DNA from: Desmodus rotundus
Taxonomy: Eukaryota > Chordata > Mammalia > Chiroptera > Phyllostomidae
Reading direction: 5' to 3'
Length of the DNA stretch: 64,000 nucleotides
Assembly (NCBI RefSeq): GCF_022682495.2
Contig: NC_071387.1
Coordinates: 149,404,347 to 149,468,346, forward strand
The position numbers and the translations under genes were made by a program. Under the pieces are notes generated by a model. That model saw only the letters and a list, made by a program, of their open reading frames with translations, searched no databases and had not been told where the DNA came from. Shown here one piece after another: positions 1 to 11,974 of the stretch (its first letter is position 1; every line of letters starts with the position of its first letter).

Positions 1-145
1 TTAGGGTCATGAAAATGTTCTGGAATTAGAGAGTGGTAATGGTTGCAAAACATAGTGAATATTCCAAAAGCCACTAAAGTGTGTGCTTTAAAATGGTGAG
101 TTTTATGTCATATGAAGTATATTTCAATTTTTAAAATGCTATTAA
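1..145 (+). mobile_element. L1 3' UTR end, cut by window start
   Basis: The sequence reads like the terminal 3' UTR of an old mammalian L1M copy: a 'tggtgatggttgcaaaac'-like core, then an AT-rich stretch close to the usual L1 tail. It enters from outside the window, so its length is unknown. No coding potential remains. The subfamily is inferred by eye. Confidence 0.55.
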
Positions 146-149
146 AAAC

Positions 150-268
150 AAGGAGATGCTTAAAGTGAGTCATGAAGAATAAGCAAGAAAGGGCCCTGTG
201 AGTGGGCAGTGGAGAAATAATTCTAGGCAGAGAATATCAAATGCGCAAAAGCACAGAGCCATAAATAA
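150..268. other. Short segment resembling an unassigned old repeat
   Basis: The stretch contains a 'gcaaaagcacagagcc' block. Similar wording recurs near 18030-18110 and 32800-32850, which suggests one old dispersed repeat family. I cannot name the family. No gene is seen. Confidence 0.3.
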
Positions 269-270
269 TA

Positions 271-1053
271 CAGGGGTGGGCAAAAGTATGTTTATAGTTG
301 TGAATACACAAAAAAGCTTATTCGTTTATTTTCTCTTTTTTAATTTTTTTCCATTATAATTTATCCCCCGTATATCTCCCTTCCCCCTAAAATCACCACA
401 CTGATTTCCGTATCCATGAGTCTTTTTTCCTTTTTGCTCAGTCCCTCCACTCCTCCCGGAGCTGTCAGCCTGCTCCTTATTTATGAGTCTATCTCCGTTT
501 TCCTTGTTGGTTCAGTTTGCTCATTAAATTTCACATATGAATGAAATCATATGGTATTTGTCTTTCTCTAACTGGCTCATTTCACTTAGCATAATGTTCT
601 CCAGGTCCATCCATGCTGTCGCAAAGGGTAAAGATTTCTTTTTTATGGCTGAGTAGTATTCCATTGTGTAAATGTACCATAGTTGTTTCATCCACTCATC
701 TGCTGGACACTTGGGCTGCTTCCATATCTTGGTAATTGTAAATAATGCTGCAATGAACATAAGGGTGCTTATGTTCTTTTGGATTAAGTGTTTTGGGTTT
801 CTCTGGATAAATTCCCAGAAGTTGGAATCACTGGGTCATAAGGCAGTTCAATTTTTAATTTTTTGAGGTATCTCCCTACTGCTTTCCACAGTGGTTGCAC
901 TAGTCTGCATTCCCACCAACAGAGCAAAAGCTTTCCTCTTTCTCCACATCCTTGCCAGCACTTGTTTGTTAATTTATTTTTGTATTATTATTTATTAATT
1001 ACTGTGTTATTTATTTGTATTATAACTGTAAACCTACGTTTGCCCACCCCCTG
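271..1053. mobile_element. Tc1/mariner-type MITE, split by a nested L1
   Basis: The left end (from 271, 'caggggtgggcaaaagta') and the right end read in reverse (from 1053, 'cagggggtgggcaaacgta') form imperfect terminal inverted repeats of roughly 36 bases. Both ends are directly flanked by TA (269-270 and 1054-1055), the target duplication typical of Tc1/mariner elements. Without the inserted L1 the element would be a little over 100 bases, so it is non-autonomous. The two halves lie about 700 bases apart because an L1 3' fragment landed inside. Confidence 0.7.
325..985 (-). mobile_element. 5'-truncated L1 (ORF2 end and 3' UTR), antisense
   Basis: Read on the minus strand this is the familiar L1 3' region: the segment with 'tggtgggaatgcagact', the block about a TATT-rich tail, and a 3' tail near 325-345. 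It is homologous and co-oriented with the longer L1 at 38365-39665, including the shared 3' UTR segment around 380-560. It interrupts the mariner-type MITE, so it is younger than that element. The open frame of about 78 codons at 524-760 on the minus strand is a remnant of it, not a gene. Confidence 0.8.
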
Positions 1054-1169
1054 TATATACAGTTCAGGACTCTGCAAGTGGCTATTTAAAAAACTTAAAA
1101 ATTATATACATGTAGTGTAAGTCCTGACATTCGTTTTCTTTTTTGCTGTGCGAGTGCTTGACTTAAGCT

Positions 1170-1690
1170 TTGATTGTGGAGACATCAATTTCAGAGGCTC
1201 ATCCACTTAAACAGACAAACAAAAAACCGTATCTGGAATAAACACATTGCGGGCCACAGAGTAGATAAAGATCCCAGCTGCCTCCCTCGGCCCTTTGTTT
1301 TAGAGATCTTGGGTGATTTCAGTAAGTGACTGTTTGGACTTCTTATTTGTTTTGTGCTTCCCCATGCTTTAAATTTCCGCTCTTGACTTTTAAATTCACC
1401 AATTAAGAGTGAGTCTGGGAAATGCGAGGTCACCACCCTCAACCTCAATAACAACAGAATCCCCGCAGAGCTTCTGGGTGCACTCTCTCTCTCTTTCTCT
1501 CTCTCTACCTGCGACCTTGCTGTGTGGCCCCAGGTGTGCTGTGTAATTTCTAGGTGTTGTGAGCAGTAAACCTGTACCTTTTCAAAGTTTCCTGACGATT
1601 CTTGTTGAAGGGTATCTTGCAGTCATAATAAGAACCACAAGGGGTGGTCCAGCCATAATATTGGTGATTGCTAGGCCCAGACCAGTACAA
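1170..1690 (+). other. Possible solitary LTR-like sequence with (TC)n tract
   Basis: A CT microsatellite (about 1482-1507) is followed by an 'agcagtaaacctgtacc' segment and a 'gggtatcttgcagtcataa' segment that look like the R-U5 part of an LTR. I see no clear TG...CA ends and no target duplication, so the call is weak. It could equally be unique sequence. Confidence 0.25.
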
Positions 1691-1694
1691 AAAG

Positions 1695-1890
1695 GTATAT
1701 ATGTGTGTGTCTGTCTGTATGTATGTGTGTGAATATATATATATATAATATTATAGTATGTTTTATATATTATAGTATATGCAATATATATTTTATATAT
1801 ATTATATTTTGTATATTATATATTGCATGTTATACAAATATAATATACAAAATATAATACAATATATTTTATATTTATATATGTATATGA
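1695..1890. repeat. AT-rich satellite-like tract with perfect inverted repeat
   Basis: The stretch begins as a (TG)n/(TATG)n run and becomes almost pure A/T. Within it, 1800-1821 and 1838-1859 are exact reverse complements (22 bases each) around a 16-base spacer, so the DNA can form a cruciform. Confidence 0.85.
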
Positions 1891-2089
1891 ATGAATCAGT
1901 TGTAGGCTAAAACACAAAAAGCAACTCTTAAAAGAAGTCAACAGGGCACTTATTTTCTTGTTTGATTAGAAGATGGTTTTCTTCCCTCCTGCATTTTGGT
2001 CCTCAACTTAGAAGTAACTTAGTTGATCAACAAACAAAGAATGCTTGGGGACCATCCCTCCTCCTGAAAGGCTCTCCCCCTGGCTCCGC

Positions 2090-2375
2090 ATGGCCCATGC
2101 CTTGTTACCTTTCAGGCCCAACTTAATGTCTTTTTTTCCAGAGGGGCCTGCCCTGACCCCGCAGCTAGTAGATTCCTATCGCTCGCCTTGGTCTCCCGCC
2201 ACTGCATTCTGTGAGTGTCCTGTGCGGGCAGTTGTGGTTATCTGCCGTGTGTTGGATTTTTGTATCTGACCCTGGACAGTAAGCTCTGAGGACAGGGAAG
2301 ATGATTATTTTATTCAGTGACATATTCCAGCTGCCTAGGACAGTGACCCATAAAAATTATTGGAATGAATGATTA
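2090..2375 (+). mobile_element. L2 LINE 3' end
   Basis: The order of segments matches the L2 3' region: a 'gcctgccctgacccc' block, a variable stretch, 'agtaagctctgaggacaggga', then 'cctaggacagtgacc' and a terminal 'ggaatgaatga'. It is old and diverged, and the 74-codon frame here is not coding. Confidence 0.7.
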
Positions 2376-4065
2376 ACTGAGAGCTGGGATGGTAGATCAA
2401 GCCTCCTCAGATTACAGGCCCAGAGCGCCTTCCACCTGAAGCTGATCCTGTCCAGCCTGGTCCCCAATATCTCAGGCTGAGCTGGGCTAGGGCTTGGCTG
2501 TGCTTTTACTCTCTGTTTGCAAGTTTTATTGCACCTGATAGGAAAAAAAAATCATCTCTGCCAAAGTCAACACCAAATAAGTGCTGTGACTCATGGCTCA
2601 GCCTGGATTAGTTAAGTTTGGGCAGCAAGGGATGGGATGGGCATTTCCCTCTGGCAGCAGAACAGTGGCTTTTAAAGACGGGAGGCAAGCAAACCTGTGC
2701 TGCTTGAGTAAAAGGCTCATGGAAGGCACATTGGAGGATGAGGGTGGACGGAACGGTTGAGATGTAAGTTAGAGTTTGAAATCAGCCCGGTTGATCTATG
2801 ACAGCTCTCATGTTTAGCACTGTGTTAAAGGCCAGAGAGAAACCGAGGCAAAGTACATACTCATACTTCTTGGGAAAATGTAACACTTTTGTTGCAGGTG
2901 TGGTTCTCTGAAGAAGATGCTGAGACAGAGTTTGTGGGATGAGATATTAACTGCGGTGGAGGGTTGACAATTCCTTTGCCAATCTAGAGGAGGCTCTGGG
3001 AGGAGAACTGCTCAGCAGTGTGGTCTCACATCCTGCCGAATGTATGGGCCTTTATTACCACCCCTGCCCCCATTCAGTGGCCATACGGGCTGCCCAATGA
3101 GGCATGGCCTCAGGTCAAGCAGTTCTCGGCAGCTGAGGCCCCCTGAAAGGAGCTGGCCTCTGGAGGCTGCCTGCTGACCATGTCCTCTGCAGGTGGGAGC
3201 AAGTCTTTGTGTAAAGGGGGTCTGCTCGTGGCACCCCCACTCTCCCACGCAAGCCCACCCTAACATAGGTTGACATTTGTTACATGGCTTTTTTCTTTAC
3301 TTTCTTTCCCTGTAAATACTGTCCATAAGCTAGTTTTTTCTCCTCTTTTAACCCATAAGAAATATTATCAAATTCCTTCATCATTAAACAATAGGTAGCA
3401 AGCAGAACTACTTCACCTTCAACTCTTCCTAAGATATTGGTGGGCCGCACATGACATTTTGCTACCCTTAACTTTGGTTTGGTTTTTGAAACGTAAGACT
3501 TTAAATTCACTTAGACTTTTAAGACCATCGACTGATAAAGAAAAGCTAATGTTTCCCCTTTTGCCTGGAAGCTGTTTAATTCTACATGTAATGTTGTTAT
3601 CTTCAGGGAAAGAGAATAAATGGGATGCAGGAAATGAACTTCATTGCGTACCTCCAGTGCCAGGCTCTTTGAGGTGAACTTTCTATGTTGTCACTTAATG
3701 AGGAGGAATAACCTTTCACAGATAGGTGACAGATTTCAAGGCGTCAAAGGCATTGCCTGTCTCTTATGCCAGTGAAAAGAGGCATAGTTTGTTATAGATG
3801 CCAACCTCCTTAGGTACCTCAGGATGAGATACGCAGGGCAGACCTCAAGCTCACTGGGAGCCCCCTTCCCCAGTCGTGTCCCAGCTCTAAGAACACCTGC
3901 AGAGATAAAAAGCAGCCAGGACAGTTCCCTTCAGGAGTAAGCTCTTTGTTCACGGGCTGTTTCGATGGTGCAGGGAAAACAGCATCTGTATGTGTTTTCT
4001 AATTTGGGCTCTGAAAGTTAAATGAATTGCGTCATTTTGAGAAAGAAGTTAACTCCCCAGGTCTC
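2376..4065. other. No gene recognised
   Basis: Mixed-composition unique sequence. Short open frames at 3012-3266 and 3280-3510 (minus) lack recognisable domains. I see no splice-bounded exon or named repeat that I can support. Confidence 0.4.
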
Positions 4066-4069
4066 TGTG

Positions 4070-4205
4070 ACTTAGATTATCTAGGAATATTGTTATCCCC
4101 ACGTTAGATAGGGCACAATGGATGCCGTCCTAGGTCCTCATGGCTGGCAAGCAGCAGAGCAGAGCTCAGGGCAGACCTGTCTGCCTGGCTCGGAGCCTAC
4201 GTGAC
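4070..4205 (-). mobile_element. MIR SINE fragment (probable)
   Basis: On the minus strand it resembles the MIR core: the 'gttatcccc' end, then 'gcaagcagcagagcagagct' standing where MIR has its conserved core. It is diverged. Confidence 0.4.
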
Positions 4206-6435
4206 TTCAACTGCACCACTCAGTCTCCTGGATTCTTAAAACAAGGTGGATTGGATGATTTCTAAACTTCCCTCCATTTTTAGTGCTTCCTGTGCTATTA
4301 GGGCATACTTATCACATAGAAATAGAAACTTTATAGTTCATATTCACCGTTTTAATGTTGTATATTTATGGAAGCATCAAAACTGATCATTGCCGTCTTT
4401 GGGGAAGTCTCTTCGGAGCAACGAGAGGTTGAGTGGGGGGCCCCCTTTCGAATTCCAAACATTTTAGCCCTGGGGGAGTGTCTGGTCTGCTAGAGTAGTT
4501 TATATATTAACTGTATTTTTTGTAGAGCAATTTTGACCCGTTAAGGTAAATTGCCAAAACTCCTTAGTGCGTGCCGTGCTATGACATGCAGGGCCTTTGT
4601 GTGATGGGGGAGAAACAGATAATCGAATGGAGAAAAGCTTTTGGGCACTGAAACGGTCACTTTTAAAGAATGCTTTAAAAAATCAACAATGCTTAAAAGA
4701 ATTTATTTCCTTTCTAAATGCGTGTATACGAAAGGTAATGTTTACTTCCACTTTCAGCATAAGAGTGTTCTGCACTTACAACAAACCTCCGATGGCAATC
4801 GACCGAGCAACCAGTTTTTCCTCTTCACTCCTTAGAATAAATGACCTGCCCAGTGAAAGGAAAATGAAAGTATGGCAAGTATGTGAGTTTCACCCTCAGG
4901 GATTACTTGTGACCAGGAAACTCAGGGAGCATGAGGCATGGGACTTGAAGAGGGCCCTAAACAGCTTCCAGTGGTGTCCTAGGGGCGCAGCTGCAAATCA
5001 CTTAGTAGGGTCTTTCTCTTCCTTTCCATGAGCCAACCATACAACACAGGAGACAGGAGACATTTACATTTCTGTGCATGGAGCATAACCGTCTTTCCTT
5101 CAAACAGGAGTTTTCTCAGGACGTAGTCTGTACTTAATTATGAAAATAGTTAACACCTCATGGTTTATTTTTTTTTCTTTCTTTTTTTTACATTTTTGCA
5201 GCTTTCCAAACATTTTCACATGGTGGATTATGAATTTGGGGGTTTTAAAGACCAATGAAATTACAGGAAAAAAAAAAAAAGGAATAGCAATGCAGAGTGT
5301 CCAACTTTGTATTTTCTCAATAACGATATTTGAGAGAGAAAAAAACTGTCATACCCCATCACCATCACCCATGAAAGGAAGGCCATGATGATAGAAAATA
5401 AGCAAGGCAGTCGGTTCATATAAAAAAATCCTTAATATAGCTTTAAATTGACTTTGTGAAAAAATCACTACATTATCCTGAATTTTCACATTTTTCTGCA
5501 GAACGGTAAAAGCTTTGCCAAAGACTTTCCACCCACTACAGCAGATGAAGCAGGAGTTACTCTTGTGCTTCCTGTCAAGAAATGTGGGCTACGAGATGTG
5601 AAGCAATAGGCTCTGGCGGGGCTGGCACTGCCCAGCCACAGCGCACACTTTGAGCATCAAGGGCCTAGACCCTGGGCTGGACTCCGGGTTTACCTCCTGA
5701 CCAGCTAGGAAAACCTGGGACATTTTGGTGATATCTGAAAGCCCTAGAAAAAAGATTGCTATCAGCTTGCCCTGAGGGCCTGGAGCTTTAATACCGGGCA
5801 GAGGGGCTGGATAGAGCTTTGTTGCTTCAATTCTCTCTTCTTGGCTCACCTGTGGATTAGATGAGAATGATCTTCCCAAGGCCAAGGCCTCTCTGTGTCT
5901 TCCTGGATTTCCCAGATTACAGCCATGAACCAGTCTGTTCAACCAGCAGAATCTGATTTGTGACTATTATTTCTCTCTGGCATTGTTGTCCCCAGAGAAG
6001 CACACTGTGATTTAGATATTGTTCTTCTGAGACTGGCCCTCCTGGAAATTCTATGAGCACTTTAGTACCCTTTAATAAATTCTTTTTCTTCTTAAAAAAA
6101 AAAGTACTAGGGAGAGTAAAAGAAGAAGAGAGAGGGCTGTTCTGAAAACCTGGAACTGTATCCCTGGATGTCTAGGTAGACTTGGTAGGTTCAAATTTAA
6201 TGGACCGTTAGAGAATGGACTATTTGATAAAGCCCCAACCACGTGAATTTGGGGGTGAGGAATACATTGCTTGAACCTGAAGTAAACGACAAACTGAAAT
6301 TTTTTGGAGGCTCATGTGTGAGCTGGGCCAGCAGCAAGGTGACCTCTTTTATTCTTTCCTTCCTCCTGTGAGCCCTGTACTTACGGAGAACACAAGAACA
6401 GAAGTTGTGTTGGAGAGAGAATCCTACTGTTTATT
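4206..6435. other. No gene recognised
   Basis: A 144-codon frame at 4597-5031 (plus) has no recognisable domain, no plausible start context and a composition like its surroundings, so I treat it as chance. Homopolymer runs near 5160-5190 and 5268-5280 may be decayed retroposon tails. Confidence 0.4.
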
Positions 6436-6442
6436 TTCTGTG

Positions 6443-6629
6443 TTTTTTAATCCTCACCTAAGGATATGCTTCATGGAGGGGGCAGAGAGAGAGAGAGACA
6501 TTGATGTGAGAGAGAAACATCGGTGGGTTGCCTCCCATACGTGCCCTGAGGATTGAACATGGCCAGGGATCAAACCCACAACCTGTGCATGGGACAACAC
6601 TCCAACCAGCCGAGCACCTGGCCAGAGCT
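6443..6629 (-). mobile_element. Bat tRNA-derived SINE, second subfamily
   Basis: The minus strand starts with the tRNA-like head (6601-6629, 'gctctggccaggtgctcggc') and ends with the tail motif read on plus as 'aatcctcacctaaggatatg'. This tail differs from that of the VES copies with 'aaagattttattta'. Flanks 'ctgtttattttctgtg' and 'ctgtttgctttgctttg' may be a diverged target duplication. Confidence 0.75.
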
Positions 6630-6689
6630 GTTTGCTTTGCTTTGTTTAATTCTTCTTTTAAAGTGATTTTCCTGCCTTTTATTAGCTTA

Positions 6690-6792
6690 TATTATTTTAC
6701 TGTCGAGACACTAGAAGCACAAAGAGGTTAGAAAAATAGCCTAAGATCACAGAAGTTCTGGTAAAAGGAGATCAGAATCCTGCCTCCCAGCT
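6690..6792 (-). mobile_element. MIR-like fragment
   Basis: The plus strand reads like the reverse complement of the MIR core ('agcacaaagaggttag', 'cctaagatcacagaag', 'agatcagaatcc'). It is short and diverged. Confidence 0.4.
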
Positions 6793-8185
6793 TTTTATAC
6801 AAATTTATTGCAGGCTTCAAGCATTCACCAGAAAAACGTTACAACGAGAGACTCTTGAACTAAATTTTGTTTATTCCATTTGAGTAAAGAGTAAGGAAAG
6901 TATATCCTACTATCTAAGAGTGTGGGTGTTTGCACGTGAGAGAGAATGTAGACAGACCCTTAACTAGAAACACCATCATCATTATGCTCTGTACTAACTA
7001 GTAATTCTAAAGAGATTTTTGTTTTGTGTCCTTCTAAGAGAGAATTGTCATGAAAAATGACAACTGAGGCAGTCTGGCAGGGATTAACCTTACCAACTTA
7101 GAAGGACCGTGTGTCTGCAACAATCGCACACAACAGACAGCCAAGCCATCAAGAGCTCTTCCCTGAATCCCTGTGTTGCCATGGAAATAGATAAGCAAGA
7201 TGACGCCATGATTTCTTGTCTCTAGAAACAATCTTGCACAACAGGAACACAAACACAAAGCCCTATAAATGGATGGAGACTATTTACTTATTAAATTGTG
7301 CTGGTTTCTAGAGATTAACCCCATGGTTAACCCTTTGACCTTGCCATTTTGGGGGAGAGACCAGTTTATCTTTCCATTTAATGAAAAAGTGGCAAAGGGA
7401 GAGCAAAGATCTTTCTTATTAATGACTACATTCATAAATGAGAGATGGGTACCATACTAAAAGGCTTCATGATAAATGGCTGTGCCTCTAGCCACTTACT
7501 CCACATTCTGGGAATTCTTACACCCATTAAATATATTGTTCTGGGGGGAGGCATTATGTTAGTTTTAAGAAATTTATACAACACTTAAAAGAAAATCACT
7601 GTAATCCTACCATTCAGTAGTAGCTATTATTATGATTCTGGTATAATTCTTTCTAGATAATTACATGCATATATTATCCAACGAACTGGACATGTGTTAA
7701 GTGTACGTATTTACAAGATTGGAATCCCACTATCTCCCCTATTTTTGCAGAATCTTTTAAACTTGTTCAATGTAATAGCTTAGTCAGTGGGTTGAAATGC
7801 TTCACTGTCTGACTAAGAAAAGCTGTCTCCTTCCCAAAGAAAGGTGTGCCTAGAAAATCTACTCACACACACTGTGGGGTGGGTATCGGAACACCGTGCC
7901 CTTGAATCATCGTGGTTATTTCCTCATTATACCCATAAACCTTTGTGGAAATCCCCAGTATAGCACATGGATGAAAGACAGATCCCGTTATAACCTAGAA
8001 AAATTTACAGAATGTTGCGGTGTGACTTAGATCCAGTTAAAACAGTATGACATGAGTTTCACTGAAAAAAATAACAAAATTACTATAATCTTAAAATAAC
8101 CCCTAACATTTCTCTCCTTTTATTCCCAGAAAATATGCTAAAATAATCAGAGGAGAAAGAAATCTAAACTTTTATGAGGCAGCTA
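6793..8185. other. No gene; possible RFX/GATA motif cluster
   Basis: Unique AT-rich sequence. The one item of note is an X-box-like motif at 7175-7188 next to AGATAAG at 7189-7195. Part of 7540-7770 may be an old L1 3' UTR but I cannot establish it. Confidence 0.35.
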
Positions 8186-8189
8186 ACTG

Positions 8190-8420
8190 TAGAAAATAGC
8201 ATGGATTTGGATGCAGACAAACCCAGATTTTAATACTAACGACACTGCCATTTGATATCAGTAAGACCTTGAGCCCTACTTTCCTTACTTTTGAAAAAAC
8301 GGGATGGAAATACTCCCTTAGAGGGTTGCTGGGAGAATTAAATGAGAATATGAACGTAAAGCTATGCGTAGAGGTTCTGGCTCAACGTGGACACTCCCCG
8401 TGACAGCTGCTATTATTATT
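8190..8420 (+). mobile_element. MIR SINE
   Basis: Segments occur in MIR order: 'tagcatggatttggatgcag', 'agaccttgagccctactttc', 'gttgctgggagaattaaatg', then a region like the 3' end with 'gctgctattattatta'. Old and diverged. Confidence 0.65.
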
Positions 8421-9141
8421 ATATCGATTTTGAAAGGATTAACCCAAGGGCTCCATGCTCACCCCCTTGTAACTACGCTATGAATTCAGCAGGGTCAGTT
8501 AGCTTTCACGTTCACTTCACTTGTTTTAGAACTGAGGAAAACTAACGCCATGAATGTGCATTGGATTCTGTGACCCGTCACTAAGACAGAAGCACAGAGG
8601 AGAACAGTTATGAGCAGTGGCTACAACAATTATTGAAGTACGCTGGATATGATGGAATTTATGAAATACCAGAGATACCATCTGATTGTGAAGGAAAGTG
8701 ATTGATATTCCTTGTGTAATGAGGCATTTCACGAAGAGGCACGATGGGACAGGACTGCTTTGAATACAGAAAACGGTCAGCACGAAGCACTCTCTCTGTC
8801 AGGCCTCAGGTGCTCCAGCCACTGCTGGGCAGCATCTCCTTCTTGTGGCTTCCACAGAGCGTGTGTCAGCAATGGCAGCTGATTGTACACAGCACATCGT
8901 GCTCTTCTCCCTTCAGAAAAGTTCTGTCCATTCTTGTTTTTCAGTTTAAAGTGAATATACCTGCTGGTTGACTCTGTGTTCAGTGTTTTCCCAAAACAGG
9001 TGGATGCTCTTTAGGGCTCTTCATGGTGCCCACTCTCTCCAGTCAGTCAGACTCACATACTAATGGTACTTTCCTTATGGGTCACAGCTGTCTTATTTGT
9101 GCAGCCAAACCTAGAACTTATCTCTCACTGTTTTGTTTTTA

Positions 9142-9350
9142 TTTTTTTAAAAGGATTCTATTCATGTATTTTTAGAGAGGGGAAGGGAGAGACAGAGAGG
9201 AAGAAGAACATCAATGTGTGGTGGCCTCTCATGCACCCTCTACTGGAGAACTGGCCTGCAACCCAGGCGTGTGCCCTGACTGGAAATAGCATTGGCGACC
9301 CTTTGGTTCGCAGGCCAGCACTCAATCCACTGAGCCGTACCAGCCAGGGC
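9142..9350 (-). mobile_element. VES-type bat SINE
   Basis: Read on minus, the head is 'gccctggctggtacggctca', the region carries the tRNA-derived A and B box remains, and the tail (plus strand) is 'ttttttaaaaggattctatt'. An open frame of 102 codons overlapping it (9063-9371) is a by-product of the repeat. Confidence 0.9.
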
Positions 9351-11145
9351 CTAATTTTATTTTTGATTTGATCTTTATTGTATTTTTTTCTCCCACCATT
9401 TTCTCATTGCTTTTTAACTGATGGGATGATTTAGTGTATTGCCTGTACTTCTGGGGTTAAAATGTGAGTGTTAAGAGAATCACGTGTCTAGAGAAGAAGA
9501 ATCAGAAGAATGTGTTTGGCATCAGGGTCATACTATGCACATTTTATCTGTCTGATGTCATTAGTAGTGTTGGCTGAGAAATCCCAGCTGCTGCTTGAAT
9601 AGAGCAAACAAGCTGAAATGCTTTACTTCTTCTTGGACAAGTTGGAATTTTTCCCATAAGATTTATTTTTCCCTCAGCAATCAGCCACCACTATATTACC
9701 AGTACTAATTACCAATTCTAAGTCACGAGCTGAAGGTTCATTGGTCATTCCATATTCCTTTTCTATGTAAGTCACAGTCAACTGTTGGAAAAGAAATAGT
9801 TTCTGTTTTTAAGAATTCCTGACTGCTTTTATAAGTTAATTTCATTACACAGTTGAGAAGCAACTACAAAACTATAAATAAAATCAAAAAAGAATGTAAC
9901 AGCCCTTAGACCCCCAGACATGGGATAAAGATTTTTAAAACTGCAGGTTTTTAAAATCCTGAGACAGAACATCCCCTGGAAATCTGATGCAGTGACTAGC
10001 AATTGAACTCAATTCCCTCCGGGATTAGCATAATTCCCTTGGCTCTTTCTTTTACTGTTCACTGAGGAGTGCCTAAATTCGGACTGGACACCAGAGAGGG
10101 GGACAGAGAGAGCCGGGGTGCAGTGACTCTGATAAACCAGCTGGCAGAGGAAATGGCAAAATCTTTCACAAGTGCAGCTCCCCACAGGGTACATGTTTAG
10201 GTGCATTCTCCCGTTCCTCCTCAGTATCTGAACCCGGGTTTTGTGTACAGCTGCAATCCACCCAGGAAAGAACGTGTTTCCCAATATCTTTTGCAATTAG
10301 TGGTGCCCATGTGATAGCTCTGGCCAATGAGATGTCAACATAGGTGTTGTCTGGGACTTTCGGTAAGGCTGTTTAAAGAGAACTGACTCAGTTAGCAGGG
10401 ATCCTCTCTGCCCTTTTACCTTTGTTGTTTCTTTGGCCATTAAATGCCCTCTAGTGACTGGAGCTCCAGCACCCTTTTGGGATAAGGAAGTGACTTTGAA
10501 GGTGGAAACCAGCACTGGGGTGGAGGGAGGGAGAAATGGAAGATGCCTTGGTCCATGACGGCTGTGAGACCGCCATTCCAAACCTTTTTATGAAAGAGAG
10601 AGAAAGCAACTTCCTTCTTGTTTAAATTAGTATATTTTGTGTTTTTTGTATGGGCGGCTGAATCTAGCTTCACTGATTCAGCCATGAAAGGGTCAAATCC
10701 CCTTGTGCATTTCCTTTAAAAGGAGACAACATAGCCTTTTATTTTCAAGAAAGAGATTTAAAATGCCCACACTTTCAGGAGTTTCTTCTAAACCACTTAA
10801 GTACAGACGACTTTCAGCAGCTCCTTTCCTGAGGGCAGGTTTTGAGGTAGAAGACGGAGTTTGAGGTGCCTGTGGGAAACTTGAAGGGGAAGAGAGGTGG
10901 GAAGAGGAGAGCGAGGATCTGGAAAGAGAGTTAAAGATGCGGCCTCTATCACATTTCCACTCTGGGTCTGTTCTCCAAATCCTGATGGAGTTAGGGCCTC
11001 ACAACCTGCCCCAGAGGACCTAGGGGACAGGGAGGGGGAACTGCATGCAGTTTAGTGGCCCTGGGGCACCCCCAAAGCCTGGCTTTCAGGCAATGATGAG
11101 GAGGACAGCAACAACAAAGAGAACAACAGGAAAAGACTGCCTACC
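9351..11145. other. No gene; weak CTCF-like motif
   Basis: Unique sequence. The 10009-10685 minus-strand frames have no recognisable product. A CTCF-like motif lies at 10444-10457 (minus strand TCACTAGAGGGCAT). Confidence 0.4.
10444..10457 (-). promoter_or_regulatory. CTCF-like motif
   Basis: The minus strand reads TCACTAGAGGGCAT, matching 12 of 14 positions of the CTCF core CCASYAGRKGGCRS. Binding is inferred only from the motif. Confidence 0.35.
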
Positions 11146-11149
11146 AAAT

Positions 11150-11295
11150 ACTGGGCACTGGCATGCGTTGTCCCTGATCTAATCTTCATAAAGCTCCCGA
11201 AACCCAGGGGTGTTTGCCTTATTTTACAGAAGTATAAATTGAGGCTCAGAAGGATTAAGCAACTTGCCCAAGGTCATTACCTAGAGTTCAAGTAG
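11150..11295 (-). mobile_element. MIR SINE
   Basis: The plus strand shows the reverse MIR landmarks: 'cttattttacagaagtataa', 'attgaggctcagaaggatta', 'gcaacttgcccaaggtcatt'. Confidence 0.7.
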
Positions 11296-11970
11296 GATGG
11301 GTGACCAACTGTCCCTTTCTGCATCTCAGGGGTTTCCTGGGATGCAGAACTTTCAGGAGAATACCAGGCCAACCAGGATGGTTGGTCACTCTAGCCATCT
11401 GACAGCAAAGCTCTGTTATACTATCTTTAAGCCCCCAAAAGCACAAAGTTCAGAAAGATGTCCTCGGAACATTCTGAGATGTTCAACGTTCAACTTCAGC
11501 CTGGGAATCTGCTGTCCTCTCTAGAGGAGGGCCCTGGAGTAGACAAAGCAGGACTGTGTGATGTAACTGAAGTCTGCGTTGTCTTGCCGTCTGAGCTAGG
11601 ACCCCCAACCCCACACATGCAGCAGCTAACCCCCCGAGAGGCCTGGGCCGCACAGGAGCAGAGCCTTGCCCTGTGCACAGCGCAGCCCAGGTCCCCGTCC
11701 GGCGGTGCCGAAATGTTCCAAATCCCTCTCCCTGCCTTCCGCCAGATATACCACTTAAAGCTATTATAATACCTCTCCAGTTTTCCTATTAAAATACTTT
11801 CCATGGCATTTTAAAAGCACTATTATTTGTGTCTGCCTAAAGGTGTAAAGGTACAATTTAAGATAACTTCCAAGTTCTATCCTTTTGTATGTTAGCTTGT
11901 GCCTTACTAAGTGGCGCGAACAGGATTTTGTGTGTCTGAACTTAAATAAAACCTAAATAGTGGCCAGGTA
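11296..11970. other. No gene recognised
   Basis: Overlapping frames of about 100 codons on both strands (11458-11804) are mutual shadows in a GC-richer patch. No domain is recognisable. Confidence 0.4.
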
Positions 11971-11974
11971 AGGC

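Noticed and set aside
4597..5031. 144-codon open frame
   Set aside because: No domain, no codon bias visible, no splice or promoter context; compatible with chance in AT-mixed DNA.
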